A DNA stretch of 64,000 bases from positions 289,890,526-289,954,525 of the forward strand of contig OX336388.2 in the NCBI GenBank assembly GCA_946902985.2. Reading direction: 5' to 3'. The stretch is from Meconema thalassinum (lineage: Eukaryota > Arthropoda > Insecta > Orthoptera > Tettigoniidae). The notes under the pieces were generated by a model. That model made no database searches, was not told the DNA's origin, and was given only the letters and a program-made list of their open reading frames with translations. This document shows, piece after piece, positions 32,091 to 44,439 of this stretch. Made by a program: the position numbers and the translations under genes. How positions within the stretch are numbered: position 1 is the first letter of the stretch; every line of letters begins with the position of its first letter.

Positions 32091-34848
32091 CAGTGGCGGT
32101 TCTAGAAGCTTAAATCTGGGGGGGGGGGGGCAGACATTTTCCCGGATCGATCTCATTAGTCTACTTTTTCCTCATTTTTGCAAAATGAGAAAAGTAGGCT
32201 AAAAACTATCATTGGTAAAAAATAGCATATTTCACTGTCACATAAATGTATTCTTCTGTTTCCACTCTGGACAAACTAGTTCACTATATGAGAAGGGTCG
32301 TGAAGTAATTTTCCACTTAATTCTCTTTCAATTGAAAGAATTGCGAGATTGGAAAGCCTCTTTGTTACCATTGTTGCTCTTAAATAGGATTTTATTCGTT
32401 TCACTACAGAGGAACTGCGCTCAGCAGAAGTAGATTACACAGGAAGAGTCAGCATCAACTTGAAAAATAATAGTAGCTGTGGAAAAGCCACTTCCATTTT
32501 CAGAAATTCAGAAAAAAAAGAATGAGGAAGCGTTTGGATATTTGCCTCTAAATACATTCTTAGCTAAACTGATTTCAGTCTGTAGCACCTTACGGTCTGA
32601 GAAGATTAGATTATACTTTTCACAGAACGTGAGAATATATATATATATATATATATATTCAAAATTTAAAAAGAGTTCACTTCTTGGGTTACAGGCATCC
32701 ATTCCATTGCACACAAAATCATTTTCAGTAAATCTACGCAGTAACTCTTCTACCATGTTGTCTAATATTTCAAAAAGATTTATTTTACATGTCTCTGATA
32801 ACGTGACATTTTCCTCTTCTTTCTCCGCAGAGACTGGCATTAATAAAACATAGTCTGAAGAGTTCTTTGGAATACCTGAGACTCTAGATTGTTTATAAAC
32901 TTTCACGCCTAACGACTGAACACAGTCACATGTAACCGCCCATAGTTCCTTAAAATACTCATCATTTCGTTTTTCTTGCAACGATTTTACAAGACCATAG
33001 ATCAATCTATGTGCCCCTCTGAAGTCCACATGGTTTTGTTGTAAGAACATAGAGGCTCCATTGGCAAGCTCGAGAATATCAGAAAAGATTTGTAACACAA
33101 ACATCCCCTCCACTTTACAAAGCTGTTTCAACAAACCTTTTGCTTCTGCTGCCTCTTTCTTGTTAGCTGACTTTGAAGAATACTCTAGAGCTGCTTTAAC
33201 TGAAGCAAAACGTTTCTGAAAATAGGCGTACTCTTCTATATTTACATACCCATCGCGTGTGACTTTGAAGAGGTATCTCTAAAACACGTTCTCCTGGATG
33301 AAGATCACTCTGTATCTCAACAAACGTTTGGTGTCTTACAGTAGATACAGACAGAAAAGCATAAATTGCTTCCAGTGAACCAAAAGTGTCCCCTACCACG
33401 TCTACAAACTGGCTTTGAAACGTCCACCAAAACTAAATTTACGCGATGTGCATAACAATGCACGTAAACACACGGGTTATTGACCTTTTGTCGCAATAAA
33501 CGTTGCACACCGCTTATCTTCCCTGACATAACCGCGGCTCCATCATATGCTTTTCCAATGCACTTACATGGATCTAAATCCACTGAAACAAGGTACTCTA
33601 AAGCTGAATTAGCTATACTTTCTACATTCAGTTGAGACAAATATCTAAAACCAATGAAACGCTCCACTATAGAATTTTGTCCTACATATCTGACACATAC
33701 GGACATCTGTTCCACTTTACTAACAACTCTAGCTTCATCCAGGATTAAGGAAACATAACCATTGTTATATTTTTTCGTCTCTCCTCCAATATGTTCAACT
33801 ATTATATTAGCTGAGATATCAAGAAATTCATTTTGAGAATCTTTAGATGAGTAAGTTGCATTCTTTGGTAGACTGTTTACATCCTCCCTTGTGCTTTCAC
33901 TTTCTAGTTTAATTACATTTAAAATTTCATCAAAATTCCCTTTATTATTAACACTACCATCATCTGAAACTGTTGGGCGATGACCTCGAAGCCCAATGTC
34001 TTGCCAAGCACAAAGTAATGCGACTCGGGCCATTGTTGCCACAGCTGAGCGGCTACGCAATATAACCAGAGGTTTCACGCTTAGCTTCGAAATCACTGTG
34101 CCGCTACGTTCACTTTCCAGAAAACTGTTTCACTTTACTATTGAAGATTTATAACATTCACTATCAGCATGCTTTGCACATTTTTCTCATATTCGTTTCC
34201 AATTGCAAAATCCAGATTTAGTGAAAACATGTTCAGCATTGCTTGAATCAGATTGAACGAAATGACACAGAAAACGGTATCTTTGTTCTCAGAGTATTCG
34301 ATAAATGTATACCTATCAAACCATTTACTGTTAAAACTTCTGTTCTTATTGTATAGTAACGTTTGTTTATAAACTGATTTACGTGGTTGGCATGGACCAT
34401 CATAGATCGATGCACTGATATAAAATGGTACTGGTTCGTCTATTTTAGAAACAGTTGAACTCACATTTTTGTCACAGAGTTGGGGAGATATCGATGCTCT
34501 TGTATCGCATGGAGGTTTGTCTACATTGGAAACTTCTGAACTTGCATATCATAAAGTTGGGAAAAGAGTTTAATACTCTTGGTGTACGCACTACGCATTT
34601 TAAAAATATTATATTTATACACGATTTCAATTGTGTGTTTAAATTACATATAATAAAATAAATAAATCTTGAAATTGAAAGAAAAATTAACTTAATTAAA
34701 TGCATTAGTTTGTTTTATATTAGAAAATTATATCTGTAAATTATTAATTCATTTAGTAACCGAGGAATTTTACAATAATTATTTCACTAAAACTGGGGGG
34801 GGGGGGGGGCCGGGCCCCCCCCCCGGCCCAGGGCTAGAACCGCCTCTG
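32091..34848 (-). mobile_element. hAT transposon (zf-TTF/DUF4371 type), 2.76 kb
   Basis: Complete ends: TIRs CAGTGGCGGTTCTAG and, on the other side, CAGAGGCGGTTCTAG (one mismatch in 15), flanked by a perfect 8-bp duplication GACCTATG (32083-32090 and 34849-34856), the hAT hallmark. Long G runs lie just inside both ends (32117-32129; 34797-34809 next to a CGGGCCCCCC run). It carries a broken transposase on the minus strand. It sits inside the inverted segment of an I-like LINE. Confidence 0.95.
32276..34464 (-). pseudogene. hAT transposase, frameshifted
   Basis: Minus strand, in pieces. 34464-34138: PVPFYISASIYDG...WFDRYTFIEYSENKDTVFC, the TTF-type zinc-finger region, which goes out of frame after VFC; stops follow. 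34096-33317: the DUF4371 region (FDEILNVIKLES, EFLDISANII, YVSLILDEARVVSKVEQMSV, CIGKAYDGAAVMSGKISGVQ, YVHCYAHRVNLVLVDV). 33399-33196 and 33134-32508: helical middle. 32465-32276: SAERSSSVVKRIKSYLRATM...RLSNLAILSIERELSG, the C-terminal dimerisation domain. Closest known type: insect ZMYM1-like hAT transposases. Several shifts and stops make it non-functional. An (AT)n run interrupts it at 32633-32659. Confidence 0.88.
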
Positions 34849-34999
34849 GACCTATGAGAGCGAAATCCACACTGGTACTCAGACAGGAGGACTCTCTTCT
34901 CCAGGAACCACACCATTCGACGGTTCACCATCTTCTCCAGCAGCATGCACAGGCCATTTGTCAGACAAATGGGCCTATAGCTGCTTAGAAACTTGCCAC
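34849..34999 (-). pseudogene. I-like LINE ORF2, inverted 5' segment (part 2)
   Basis: Minus-strand match to about 57360-57512 (SYRPICLTNGLCMLLEKMVN, LEKRVLLSEYQCGFRSHR), the region just before motif A. It joins 32090 if the hAT element and one copy of its duplication are disregarded. At about 34999/35000 orientation flips to plus. Confidence 0.88.
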
Positions 35000-35567
35000 T
35001 CCGTGATAATCTACCGACTTCCATTGCGAATTTCATATCCGTCCGACTCTTCCGTGTTAGGGTCGGTAGGACATTATCGCAATACTATACTCAAGAAAAT
35101 GGAGTTCCTCAGGGTTTTGTGCTGAGTGTCACCTTGTTCGCGATGCCATAAATAGCATTGTTGCCACCACCGGGACCGCAGTAGTTCCATCGCTGTATGT
35201 AGACGATTTAGCTCTGCATTACAGCTCTGGAAGTATGGCAGTCATGGAACGGCAATTGCAGCTAGCTATCAACCGGGTCGACAGGTGGGCTCACGACCGG
35301 GGTTTTCGTTTTTCAGCAGGGAAAACCTCTGTCGTCAATTTTTGTCGGCTCCGGAGGCTACATTTACACCCTGAACTACATCTCAGGGATGCTGCGTTGC
35401 CGTTGGTTGACACTTATCGCTTCCTGGGGCTCCATTTTGAGAGCAAATTAACGTGGCAGCCCCAGACACGGCAACTAAAAACGACGTGTATCAGGAAAGT
35501 GAACATACTCAAGTTGCTTAGTGGCACTACGTGGGGGGCTGACCGTGCGGTGCTGCTATGGTTCTAC
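35000..35567 (+). pseudogene. I-like LINE ORF2, direct segment (5' of gypsy insertion)
   Basis: Plus-strand match to about 57646-58217, with motif C in another frame (SLYVDDLALHYSS, about 35188-35226) and the frame from 35235 giving MAVMERQLQLAINRVDRWAH and VDTYRFLGLHFESKLTWQP. It ends at 35567 where the gypsy LTR begins; the LINE resumes at 51203. Shifts near 35110 and 35140 break the frame upstream. Confidence 0.9.
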
Positions 35568-38500
35568 TGTATCCGATACCTAGTTGAGGCTATCGGCTAC
35601 GCCAGCAGACATTAAGCTGTAGTTGAGATTATGGGAAGAGTTATGAAAAGATAGCGCACAAATCGAGTCAAGAGGAATGTCGAGATGACGTAGAAGGTCT
35701 AGGATTAAGAAGGCACTGACAGCAGTCAAGCAGATGGAATTATGGATGGAATTATGAAGCTTTATTAAGATCTATATGGAACATGGTATTTAAACATCTC
35801 AGAAGAGAAGATATAACAAGCATTATATATGGTAATAATTTGAAGGAAGTCAGATAACCCTTAAGTTATTATATAACTTAATAGCCGAGATGATCGGGGT
35901 TCGAGATTATATTTGTGACGCAAGACCACAGAGGTGGGGAGAACGTCACGTGACTGCGCCAGGGAGGTGCAGGTCAATGCAGTCTAGAGACAGTCAGTCG
36001 AGCTCAGTTAGCAAGAGAGTCAGGTACAGCGAGCAACGCAGTCGAATTCAGAGAGCGAGCTGAGTAGGACATGCCGAGCGTATGGTAAAAGTCGCGCGGT
36101 GAGCAGCATTTGTCACGGAAAGAGAAAGCGACAGTTTTAACTTCACCAAGCAGCGAACGGAAAGTAGGTCAGTGAGCCAGGCAGACACCCGCAGTAGGCA
36201 GCGTGAAGACCGGTTACAGAACCAGCTGTACGGGCCAAGCAAGCATGAGAAGGCCGGGGTTTAGAACAGAACTGTAATAGTAGTTGGAGAACTTTATTTC
36301 GAGCTGCATTTTGGTTACGCAGAACAGCATAGCAGAGCGGCATGGCGAGGCCAGCTTTAAGCGGATATTATTCTAGAACATTGCAGTAGAGATTCCCAAT
36401 TTTACACGCAAGCATTATGATAGAAACTGAACTTCATTACAACATTGAGTTGGGACGCATATTCAGTAATTGAATAGTGCAGGCAGATAATTACGAGATA
36501 CTGCAACTGTGAACTTCGAATGAACATAGTTATTCAGTGACATTACGACTATGCATTCCATAACGGAACATGCAGAGCGACCATGGGGTCCAAGTAACAT
36601 TAACGATTTTAGGCAAACGGAATGTTACAAGCAAATGCACTTATGAACATTGGCTCGTGCATTAATGCAATTCTTTCTTATGAAGTGTTATACAATACCG
36701 AGTACGAACACAGATACAGGGTGTTTAATAAACTTATACACTCGTATAAATAAAATTTATTTTCTGCAAGTGAGACTAAACCGCTGTGGAGATTGAACTT
36801 TCAACACTCAAACCGAACATTGTATAGGACAGTGGCGTAACGGAGAAGAGGAATATGGGGTCCGCTGTTTCTATGAACTTTTTCGTGAGGATCTGGACAG
36901 TATCCGCTATGGATAACCAGAAGTTCATCATGTCGGAGTAAACGCACACAGAGACGCGATGGCACCACGGAGCGATGGATTCGATTCCTGAAGAGGAGGA
37001 GGTCCACCAGCTGATTCACTTGGGATTTGAAGGCAATCGTCATTGCGTCGGTGGAATGATATTCACGCCGATCTTTCGAGAAATTCATTACATAAGGATA
37101 ATCGACGATCTTTGAAATTTAATAACAGCTGATAATGAGAAGGTACTGTAAGAGTTATAACTTCCTGATACGATTATTTTCATGAATACTGGGCACACAT
37201 GTATATTTTTCTAATAGGAGTGATACGATTATTTAGACATGGCTATGACTTTATATGCTTCGAATTTGCTAGAATATGGCGTGACCATATGATATGGCAG
37301 GCATCATTATACGATATTCTCACCATTGATTGGCTTTATTAAGCAGATGTTTGGTCTTTTAGACATTTTTCCAGCAAGGATAGTTTTCATGAATAGTTTT
37401 TTTATGTGACGAGTATTTCGAACTCGTGATTTGCAATTGATTATCTATATTACTTCGTCAGTTCATTGCATACTAGCGTGTGTGTATTATTCATCAGTAG
37501 GGATTTTTTCCATTGGATTGTTTGGAGATATTAAGATGTTATTCACTTTAGTGAATGAATATCGCTTTTATATGACAACTAGAGACTTGTTGATTCCGAT
37601 CTGGTACATTCCCTCATTTAGTCTTCGAGATGGGGTCTTTCGTATTTATACGATTGTATGGTGGTTACTCATCTTACCCATCGTTCAGGGCACTATCATG
37701 TTAGTCGACGGGGCAAGGTCTTTCGTATTTATACGATTGTACGGTGGTTACTCATCTTACTTGCCATTGAGGGACTCATTTTTATCATCCGAGTGTACTT
37801 GAGATTGTAAGTGAATCAAACAAGGAACTACTAGTCACATATCAGTCGAATTTTTCTTAAATAAAGTAAAGATAAATGTCAGCAGGGTTACATTTAGTAA
37901 TTCTTGTTCGCTAATCCAATATTTTGTTGCTATACTCTTTTGAGAGTACTTTCATTTTAACAGCTGGTACAGCTGATGCTTTTGATGATATTTTATAATT
38001 GTGTTTGATACCTTTGAGAAGGATTTAAAGTAATTGAATCTTGTAAGATGAATCATTAATGGTCAGATTTCTTTTAAGGCAGATCAGTATTGCATATTTT
38101 GATATGAGAGATTATAGCACATTGGTGTTTTTCTGTGATGTGAATTATGAGAATTGTAAGAGAATTTATGCTATTTGAAAGCAGATCTTGAATTACTAAG
38201 GTAATATATTTTTCAATTGTTTAAGAAGTTGTCTAGATGTGATCAGAGTAATTACAGTTATTGGAGATTGTGTGCGTTGATAATTTGAAGCCAGTTATAT
38301 ATTTTTTGTAGATCATGCAACATGGTTAAGTGAAGTTTGTGATAGGCATTTTGTAGAAGTTGCCAAGTGATAGTTGCAATGTTGCTAATGTATTTTGAGG
38401 CAGACATGAGGTTGTCGAACCCAGTCTAGCGTAATTTTTGAGATTCAGGCTGTATGCTGAATATTTATGGAGTTTTGTGGAATAATTGTGGTATTAAAAT

Positions 38501-40086
38501 GTGATATTTGAAGAATTGAAGATATATAATGTAGTTGTGGATAGTCAGATCCAACGTGATGTCGTGAAGGCAATAATATTTTTTGGCATGATAATTAAAT
38601 ACGATATATAACTTGGAAGTAATAAAACTGTAAGACAACGTTCTATAACCCATATTAAACAATTTGTTAGGAAATTAAACAAATATATAAAGTTGATAAT
38701 ACAAGATTTTCTGATAATAATAATTAATAAGATAATAATCTGAAAATTAAGCATATTAATGATCTGACCTAATGAAATAAAAATCAGAATGACTAGATGA
38801 AATAATAAAAATCTAAATAACCAGAAGAATGAAATTTAAATAAATTAATAAATTAAATTTTGGAATAAATCAATGAATTAAATAAATGGATGAATTAAAG
38901 ATTGGATAAATAAACTGATTTAAATAAATTAATAGATGATTGGATAGATGATGAATAACTGAATTAGAAGGTGATAATTAATTAAAGAAGCTGATGATTA
39001 ATTAATTTATATGGAATTAAATAAATTTAATTGAGATATAATTTGAGGAATTGCAACTTGAGTTGATGAATTAAACGATTTATATTGATGATTTAAGATG
39101 ATTTAATCTGAAGGAGATGATAAGATAAGAGTGTGTGAATAATTAGAAAGTATAATGAAGTGATGATAATAATTTTCATTTAAATGATTTAATGGTGATG
39201 AGTTAATGATTCTGACAGGAATATGTTGAATTTTGAGATGAGAATTGATGTGAGAAATATTTAATTTTGATGATGATGATGATGATGACCAATGAGCAGT
39301 GGATTTTCTGTAATTCACAAACAAGCAATTGTTAATGACAATGTAAATAGTGTAAATTAATTATTCGATGTTTAGGAGCATTTTACTAACGTATTCACCA
39401 TTTGAATTATGCCATGCAAGCCATAAATTACGTGATGTTTAAAATATGTGATTATAATATGTGTGTTTAGACAGATTAATAATTTTTTCAAATCCACATT
39501 CATGATGTTAAATTAAAGAGAAATTAAGTCTCAGGTATCACGAATGTCAGTGACGAAAGACATAGTGCTACAGTGATCCTGAGAATCCAAGAGAACTTTA
39601 GAGATTTTTCCTGTTGTATGTGGATTAAATACTTTTTGATTATAATAGAGATGGTTCGATTTTTGGACAATGACAATTTAACGTTGGCATTCGACCATGC
39701 TCTCAGGTAGGATGAATATTTAAAATGTCTGTCTGACTATCAAAGTGAAATAAATTTGTTTTTATCTTAGTTGTGATCTGATGATGGTGTGATTTTCCTT
39801 TTTCTTTCCTTGTCTTGATTAAGGCTTAACCGGAAAGGATGTGGTTTGCTAGGAGTTCAGTTGATGGCGCCCATTTATATTTGCATTTTCTTTATTAAAC
39901 TTAAGCCCGTAACGACCCTAGAGATACTTTGTCTCGTGTTACCCTCTGCTTTTTCGATAACTCAGCTGAATTTCCGACACATCCCTTATTTGACGAGAGG
40001 TTCATTTAACTCCGCTCTGTCCTGGAACTCCAGGAATGCGATGTAATAGCAGATGGGTCATTGCATCCCCAGGACGAACGGGTACA
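35568..40086 (+). repeat. 5' LTR (4,519 bp)
   Basis: Begins TGTATCCGATACC and ends CGGGTACA. Inner order: a GC-richer first 0.8 kb (repeated CAGTCAG/GAGAGC motifs), a middle with two near copies of 'ggtctttcgtatttatacga' (37635 and 37720), then a very AT-rich zone (38680-39350) rich in AATTAAATAAATT and GATGATGA. No convincing protein: the 123-codon frame at 37431-37802 is not preserved at the same length in the 3' LTR. AATAAA occurs several times; I cannot place U3/R/U5. Confidence 0.95.
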
Positions 40087-40102
40087 GAGAGCATGGGAGA
40101 AT

Positions 40103-40119
40103 TGGCGCCCAACGTGGGG
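40103..40119 (+). other. Primer-binding site (tRNA-Lys)
   Basis: TGGCGCCCAACGTGGGG is exactly complementary to the 3' end of animal tRNA-Lys (CCCCACGTTGGGCG plus CCA). It lies 16 bases after the LTR end, a longer gap than the usual 0-5. Confidence 0.92.
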
Positions 40120-40388
40120 TTTCGATTTTGTTTATTCTATGGAATCACATCAGATTTAGATTACTGAGAGATTGATCTCAAGTTCATTTAATGGTGTTAC
40201 AAAATTTATTTAACTTAGTCAGACAATATACTTGTGTGCCCATTCCAGTGTTCATGTTAATCGTATTAGTATTATATCATGTTAGTTATAAGTCATTTTT
40301 CCTATACCCAAGTGAATGCAGGAATTGAGACATTGTGATGTGTTGTTGTCTAACGTCTCTGAATAAAACGTCTATTTAAAATATAATT

Positions 40389-42297
40389 ATGTTGCCGGAA
40401 GATTTAGCTAAGGTGTTAGGAGAGTTACAGAGTGGCATGTCTGGTATTGCAGAAACTATTTCTAAAATGGAAACAGAAGTTAAAGAACAGATAAATAGTT
40501 CAGAAGCTAGGTTAGAAGCTAGATGTAAAGAAAATGTGCAATCATTACAGATTAGTAACGAAGGCAATCTGAAAGATAATTTAAAGTCATTAGAGACTAG
40601 ATTACAGTCAACTAGTGAAAATCCACAGCCTGCTTCCAGTCCACCGACCGGGTCAGGGAATGGAATGAATGAAGCCCCCATCTAGCGGCGAGGATATGAA
40701 CTGTGCCGGCTGCCGAGGCCTGACGCACTCCCCTGGGGCAATGATTAAATGAATGACAGATGAAATGAAATGATAGTGGAGAGTGTTGCTGGACTGAAAT
40801 TGTGACAGGGAAAACCGGAGTACCCGGAGAAAAACCTGTCTGCCTCCGCTTTGTCCAGCACAAATCTCACATGGAGTGACCGGGATTTGAACCACGGACC
40901 CAGCGGTAAGAGGCCGGCGTGCTGCCGCCTAAGCCACGGAGGCTCTACAGTCAACTAGTGAAGAAAATTTAAAGTCATTAGAGACCAGATTACAGTCCAG
41001 TAGTAGGGATGAGTTGAAATCATTACAGATTAGTAACGAAGCTAATATAAAATTATTACAGTCAACTAGTGAGGATAATTTTAAATCATTGGAAGAGAAA
41101 TTACAAGCTCGTAGTGAAGAAACTAACACAGAGTTGGAAAACAAGTTAACTAGGTTAGAGAATAGATTAACTTTAAAGAATAATGAGATGCTTAAGACTT
41201 TACAATTAGATATAATTGCAGTAAATATGAAAGGAGAGGAAAATGTTCAAATATTAAGAAAGAATATTATTGAATTAGAAAGTAGAGGAGAAGAAAACAT
41301 TCTTACTTTAAGAACAGACGTTATGTCTATACAGAAAGACATTAAATCGGATGTATCGAAGTTGAGATTCGACATTGATGGTTTAGTGGCAGATGTAGGC
41401 AAAATTCAAGAGTGGTCTACCGAAGTATCTTTCGAAACTAAAATCAAAGGTCTAGAGATGAATCTAGGTAATGAGATCAAAGGTTTAAAGTCAGTAATTG
41501 GGACCATTAAAGAGGAAGTGTTAGGAGAGGTTAATTCTAATTTAAAATCATTAGAGAATCAATTGCAGAAAGATATTAGGGAAATGGATGATGATATAGA
41601 GCAAAAGGATAATGAAAAATAACTTTATTCAAAAATAGAGTCGGTGCAATCGTGGAAGAACGGTATAGTGAGGTCGATGCCGAAGCAAAAGAAAAACGTG
41701 CAGGATTAGATGAGAAATTAATAGCAGGTATGGCGAACTTAGGAGCGAGATTACGGAGAACAAGGAAGCGATGAAGATAGGTTCAACTCTATTTAGGACA
41801 GATGTTGATCTGTTAAAGGAACAAGTCGCGTCAGTAAGGAATACATGCGAAGACAAGATAGACAAGTTGAAAAACGATTTAGAGAAGAGTAATAAAACGC
41901 AGAATGTTACGTCGTTAGATGAGTTGAAGACTCAGGTCAAGACCGTAGAGAAATTGGCAGAAGATAGGATGACTAAACTAGAATCTATGATTAATAGTTT
42001 CTCAAGTCAAAATATTACATCAGGAAAAATATCGATAAATCAGACACCGATAGACCGCAGTATGAGTAATCAAGAAGTTAGCATGGGAGAAGACCGTCAA
42101 ACGCAACAGAATGTGACATTCGAAAGGGCAAGTTCAACCCCTCAGGATAATCCGAGTTCGAATAGGAGTACGTTGGGTACAAGTGAACGATACTCAGGTC
42201 CAGTTACCATTATCAGAAATCTGGATGACAAGCCAAGGAAGTTTCAGGAAACACAGGAGTCACACCAGTCGAATTTCTGCGAGATATTCGCGATTAC
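40389..42297 (+). pseudogene. Gypsy gag N-terminal coiled-coil region, broken
   Basis: The frame starts at ATG 40389 and is cut after 77 codons by a SINE (40620-40945). It resumes as 41014-41622 in the phase expected if the SINE plus one target duplication (343 bp) were absent. Nearly all is heptad-like coiled coil (LKSLETRLQSTSE, SLEEKLQARSEETNTEL). Phase then changes three times, each like loss of one base: near 41615, near 41755 and at about 42242. The last lies just before VTPVEFLRDIRDYM, where the retrotransposon gag domain begins. No zinc knuckle. Likely role: virus-like particle protein. Confidence 0.82.
40620..40945 (-). mobile_element. SINE-A inserted in gypsy gag
   Basis: Flanked by a perfect 17-bp target duplication TACAGTCAACTAGTGAA (40603-40619 and 40946-40962). 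Minus strand: head CCTCCGTGGCTTAGGCGGCA, B box GTGGTTCAAATCCC near 40886, 3' end at 40620. Same family as 19421-19755. It is younger than the gypsy element it interrupts. Confidence 0.97.
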
Positions 42298-44439
42298 ATG
42301 GCGGAACATAGAGTAGCCAAGGAGAGAGAACTAAGGATAGTCGAACGCGCCTTAGACGGCCCTGCGTTAACTTGGTTTAGGGCATTCAGGAGCAATTTTG
42401 CGAATATGGAGCAATTTGCCATAGCATTCTTAAGGAGGTTTTGGAGTGCAGAGGATCAGCTGAACGTAAGAGCAGAAATGTATTCGAAGCGTTATTCAAC
42501 ATCACATCTGACGCATTATGCCAATTATTTTACTTCACAATTGGCTAAATTACAGTTTTTGATTCCTCCATTGCCAGAAGAAGAGCTTTTGCAAGCTATA
42601 GCGAGACAGTTACCGATTGAGGTACAGCGATCACTCATAGCGTCGGGAGCAAACACACTTGAGCACTATGACGACATTTTACGGCGATTAGACTATACAA
42701 GCGCTCAAGTTACACCTAGAAATGCAAGAAACGACAATCGAAACACGCAAGAGGTGAATGCGGTAGTCGTTGATAACACAGCTCAGACGGATAGAAGAGA
42801 TTCCTGGGAAAACAGAAGGACCGAAGGAAATCGAGGAAACATCCATAACGTTCGTGGAAATGATCGATATAGAGGACCATATGAGAGGCCATACGATCAG
42901 GACGCAAGAGACAGCCGATACAGAAACTATAATCAGAATTCCAGATACCAAAATAGGAATCGATACAATGATAGATATCGTGGTAGAAACAACTGGAGCC
43001 AAGGTCAACAGTATAATCGGAACGACAGGCAGGATGGCCGAAGAAATGATCCAAATGAAAGACGAGATAATCGTGAATATGAGAGATCGAGGCAAGAAAG
43101 TAGACAGCATAGTGCACCACCCGAGGAGACAGTCAGGGATGTCAATCGAGCAAGCACGAGTGGCGAAGGAAAAAAAAACGACAATGTAACTTTAGAGCAG
43201 GATGCTAATCATTGGGAATCGATCATCATTGTTGAAACGTATCAGGTCAAGGACGAGGATTTAATTGAAGAGGAAGACGTAGTACATCGAGGAAATAGAC
43301 ATGAATTGCCAGTTATCAGTGTGGAAGTCATGGGAAAGGAAATAAAGACACTAGTGGACACGGGGGCTATGGTGAACATGATATCCATAGGTTGCCTGGA
43401 TGAGTTGAAATTATCAGGAGAAATTACGATGTTGCCAACTGTTGTTAGCAAGATTCAAGGGGTGATCCCAGAAAGAAGTATGAAATGTAAAAGTCAGGTA
43501 CTTTTAGATGTTGGGATTGGAACCAGAAGTTTTGAACAGATGTTCCTAGTAGTAGGTCAACTACATTTCGACATGATCCTAGGAGTGGATTTCTTAAGTG
43601 AGAGTGGCCTGATCATAGATATGCAGAGTAGGCGCATGTACTTTCAAGAAGGGGTCATGGAAAATCAGGAATCTGTGATGACATTCTTTAGAGAGAATAT
43701 ATTGGATGAGATAGTGTGCAGCATTGAAAGGTCTATAGAAGATAGAACTAGCATGAAAAGTAAAATAAATCCAGAAATTAAGGAGCAGTTTGATCAAGCA
43801 ATTTCAGAATATGAGGACATATTCAATGACAAACCAGGTCTCATAGAAAATTTTACCTACAGCATCAAGTTGATGGATGACAAACCATACCATAAGAATT
43901 TATATACCATTCCGGATAAATGGAAGGAGGAAGTTAGTACAATGATAAGCGATATGGAGAAAGATGGAATTATCAAGAAGATGCCAACTGCTTATTTGAA
44001 TCCTTTAGCTGTTGTCAAGAAACCTAATGGTAAGCTGAGGATATGCCTAGATGCTAGAGCCCTTAATGAAAGAGTTCTTCCTGAACACGACAGGCCACCT
44101 GTTATTCGTGAATTATTGCGCAGATTCAGAGGAAAGAGTTTCTTTTCTACAATCGATCTGACTAGTTCTTATTATCATGTGGAGCTAGCAGAAGACTGCA
44201 AACAATACACAGGGTTCTTGTTTGACCATAAAACATATGTATTCAATAGGTTACCTTTTGGAGTGAAAAATAGTGGTCCGGTGATGATCCGAGCACTAGA
44301 TGAAAATTTGTCAGATGCAGTTAAGGAGCATGTAGTGAGCTATATTGATGACCTGATTATAGCGTCTGAGACAGCGGAAGAACAAATCAGGCACCTTCGA
44401 ATGCTTTTGAAGATCTTAGGAGGACGAACTTCAAGGTGA
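42298..44439 (+). pseudogene. Gypsy gag C-terminus, protease and reverse transcriptase
   Basis: 713 codons open. Residues 1-135: retrotransposon gag domain (KERELRIVERALDGPALTWF). About 150-275: Arg/Asn/Tyr/Asp-rich basic stretch in place of a zinc knuckle. About 335-450: aspartic protease with VDTGA (catalytic Asp near residue 354) and MILGVDFL. About 485-713: reverse transcriptase with KKPNGKLRICLDARALNE, motif A region FFSTIDLTSSYYHVEL, LPFGVKNSG and catalytic YIDD (residues 682-685). The start shown is only the first ATG in this phase; the true frame enters from upstream. It ends at a premature TGA (44437), beyond which RT continues in another phase. Confidence 0.9.

Noticed and set aside
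37431..37802. 123-codon hydrophobic frame in the 5' LTR as a membrane protein
   Set aside because: The matching region of the 3' LTR starts at a different ATG after a patchwork insert, no family resemblance is visible, and the sequence includes a local repeat. Likely chance.
42688..43120. 134-140 codon frames opposite the gypsy gag basic region
   Set aside because: They are antisense shadows of the Arg/Asn-rich gag stretch and have no motif of their own.
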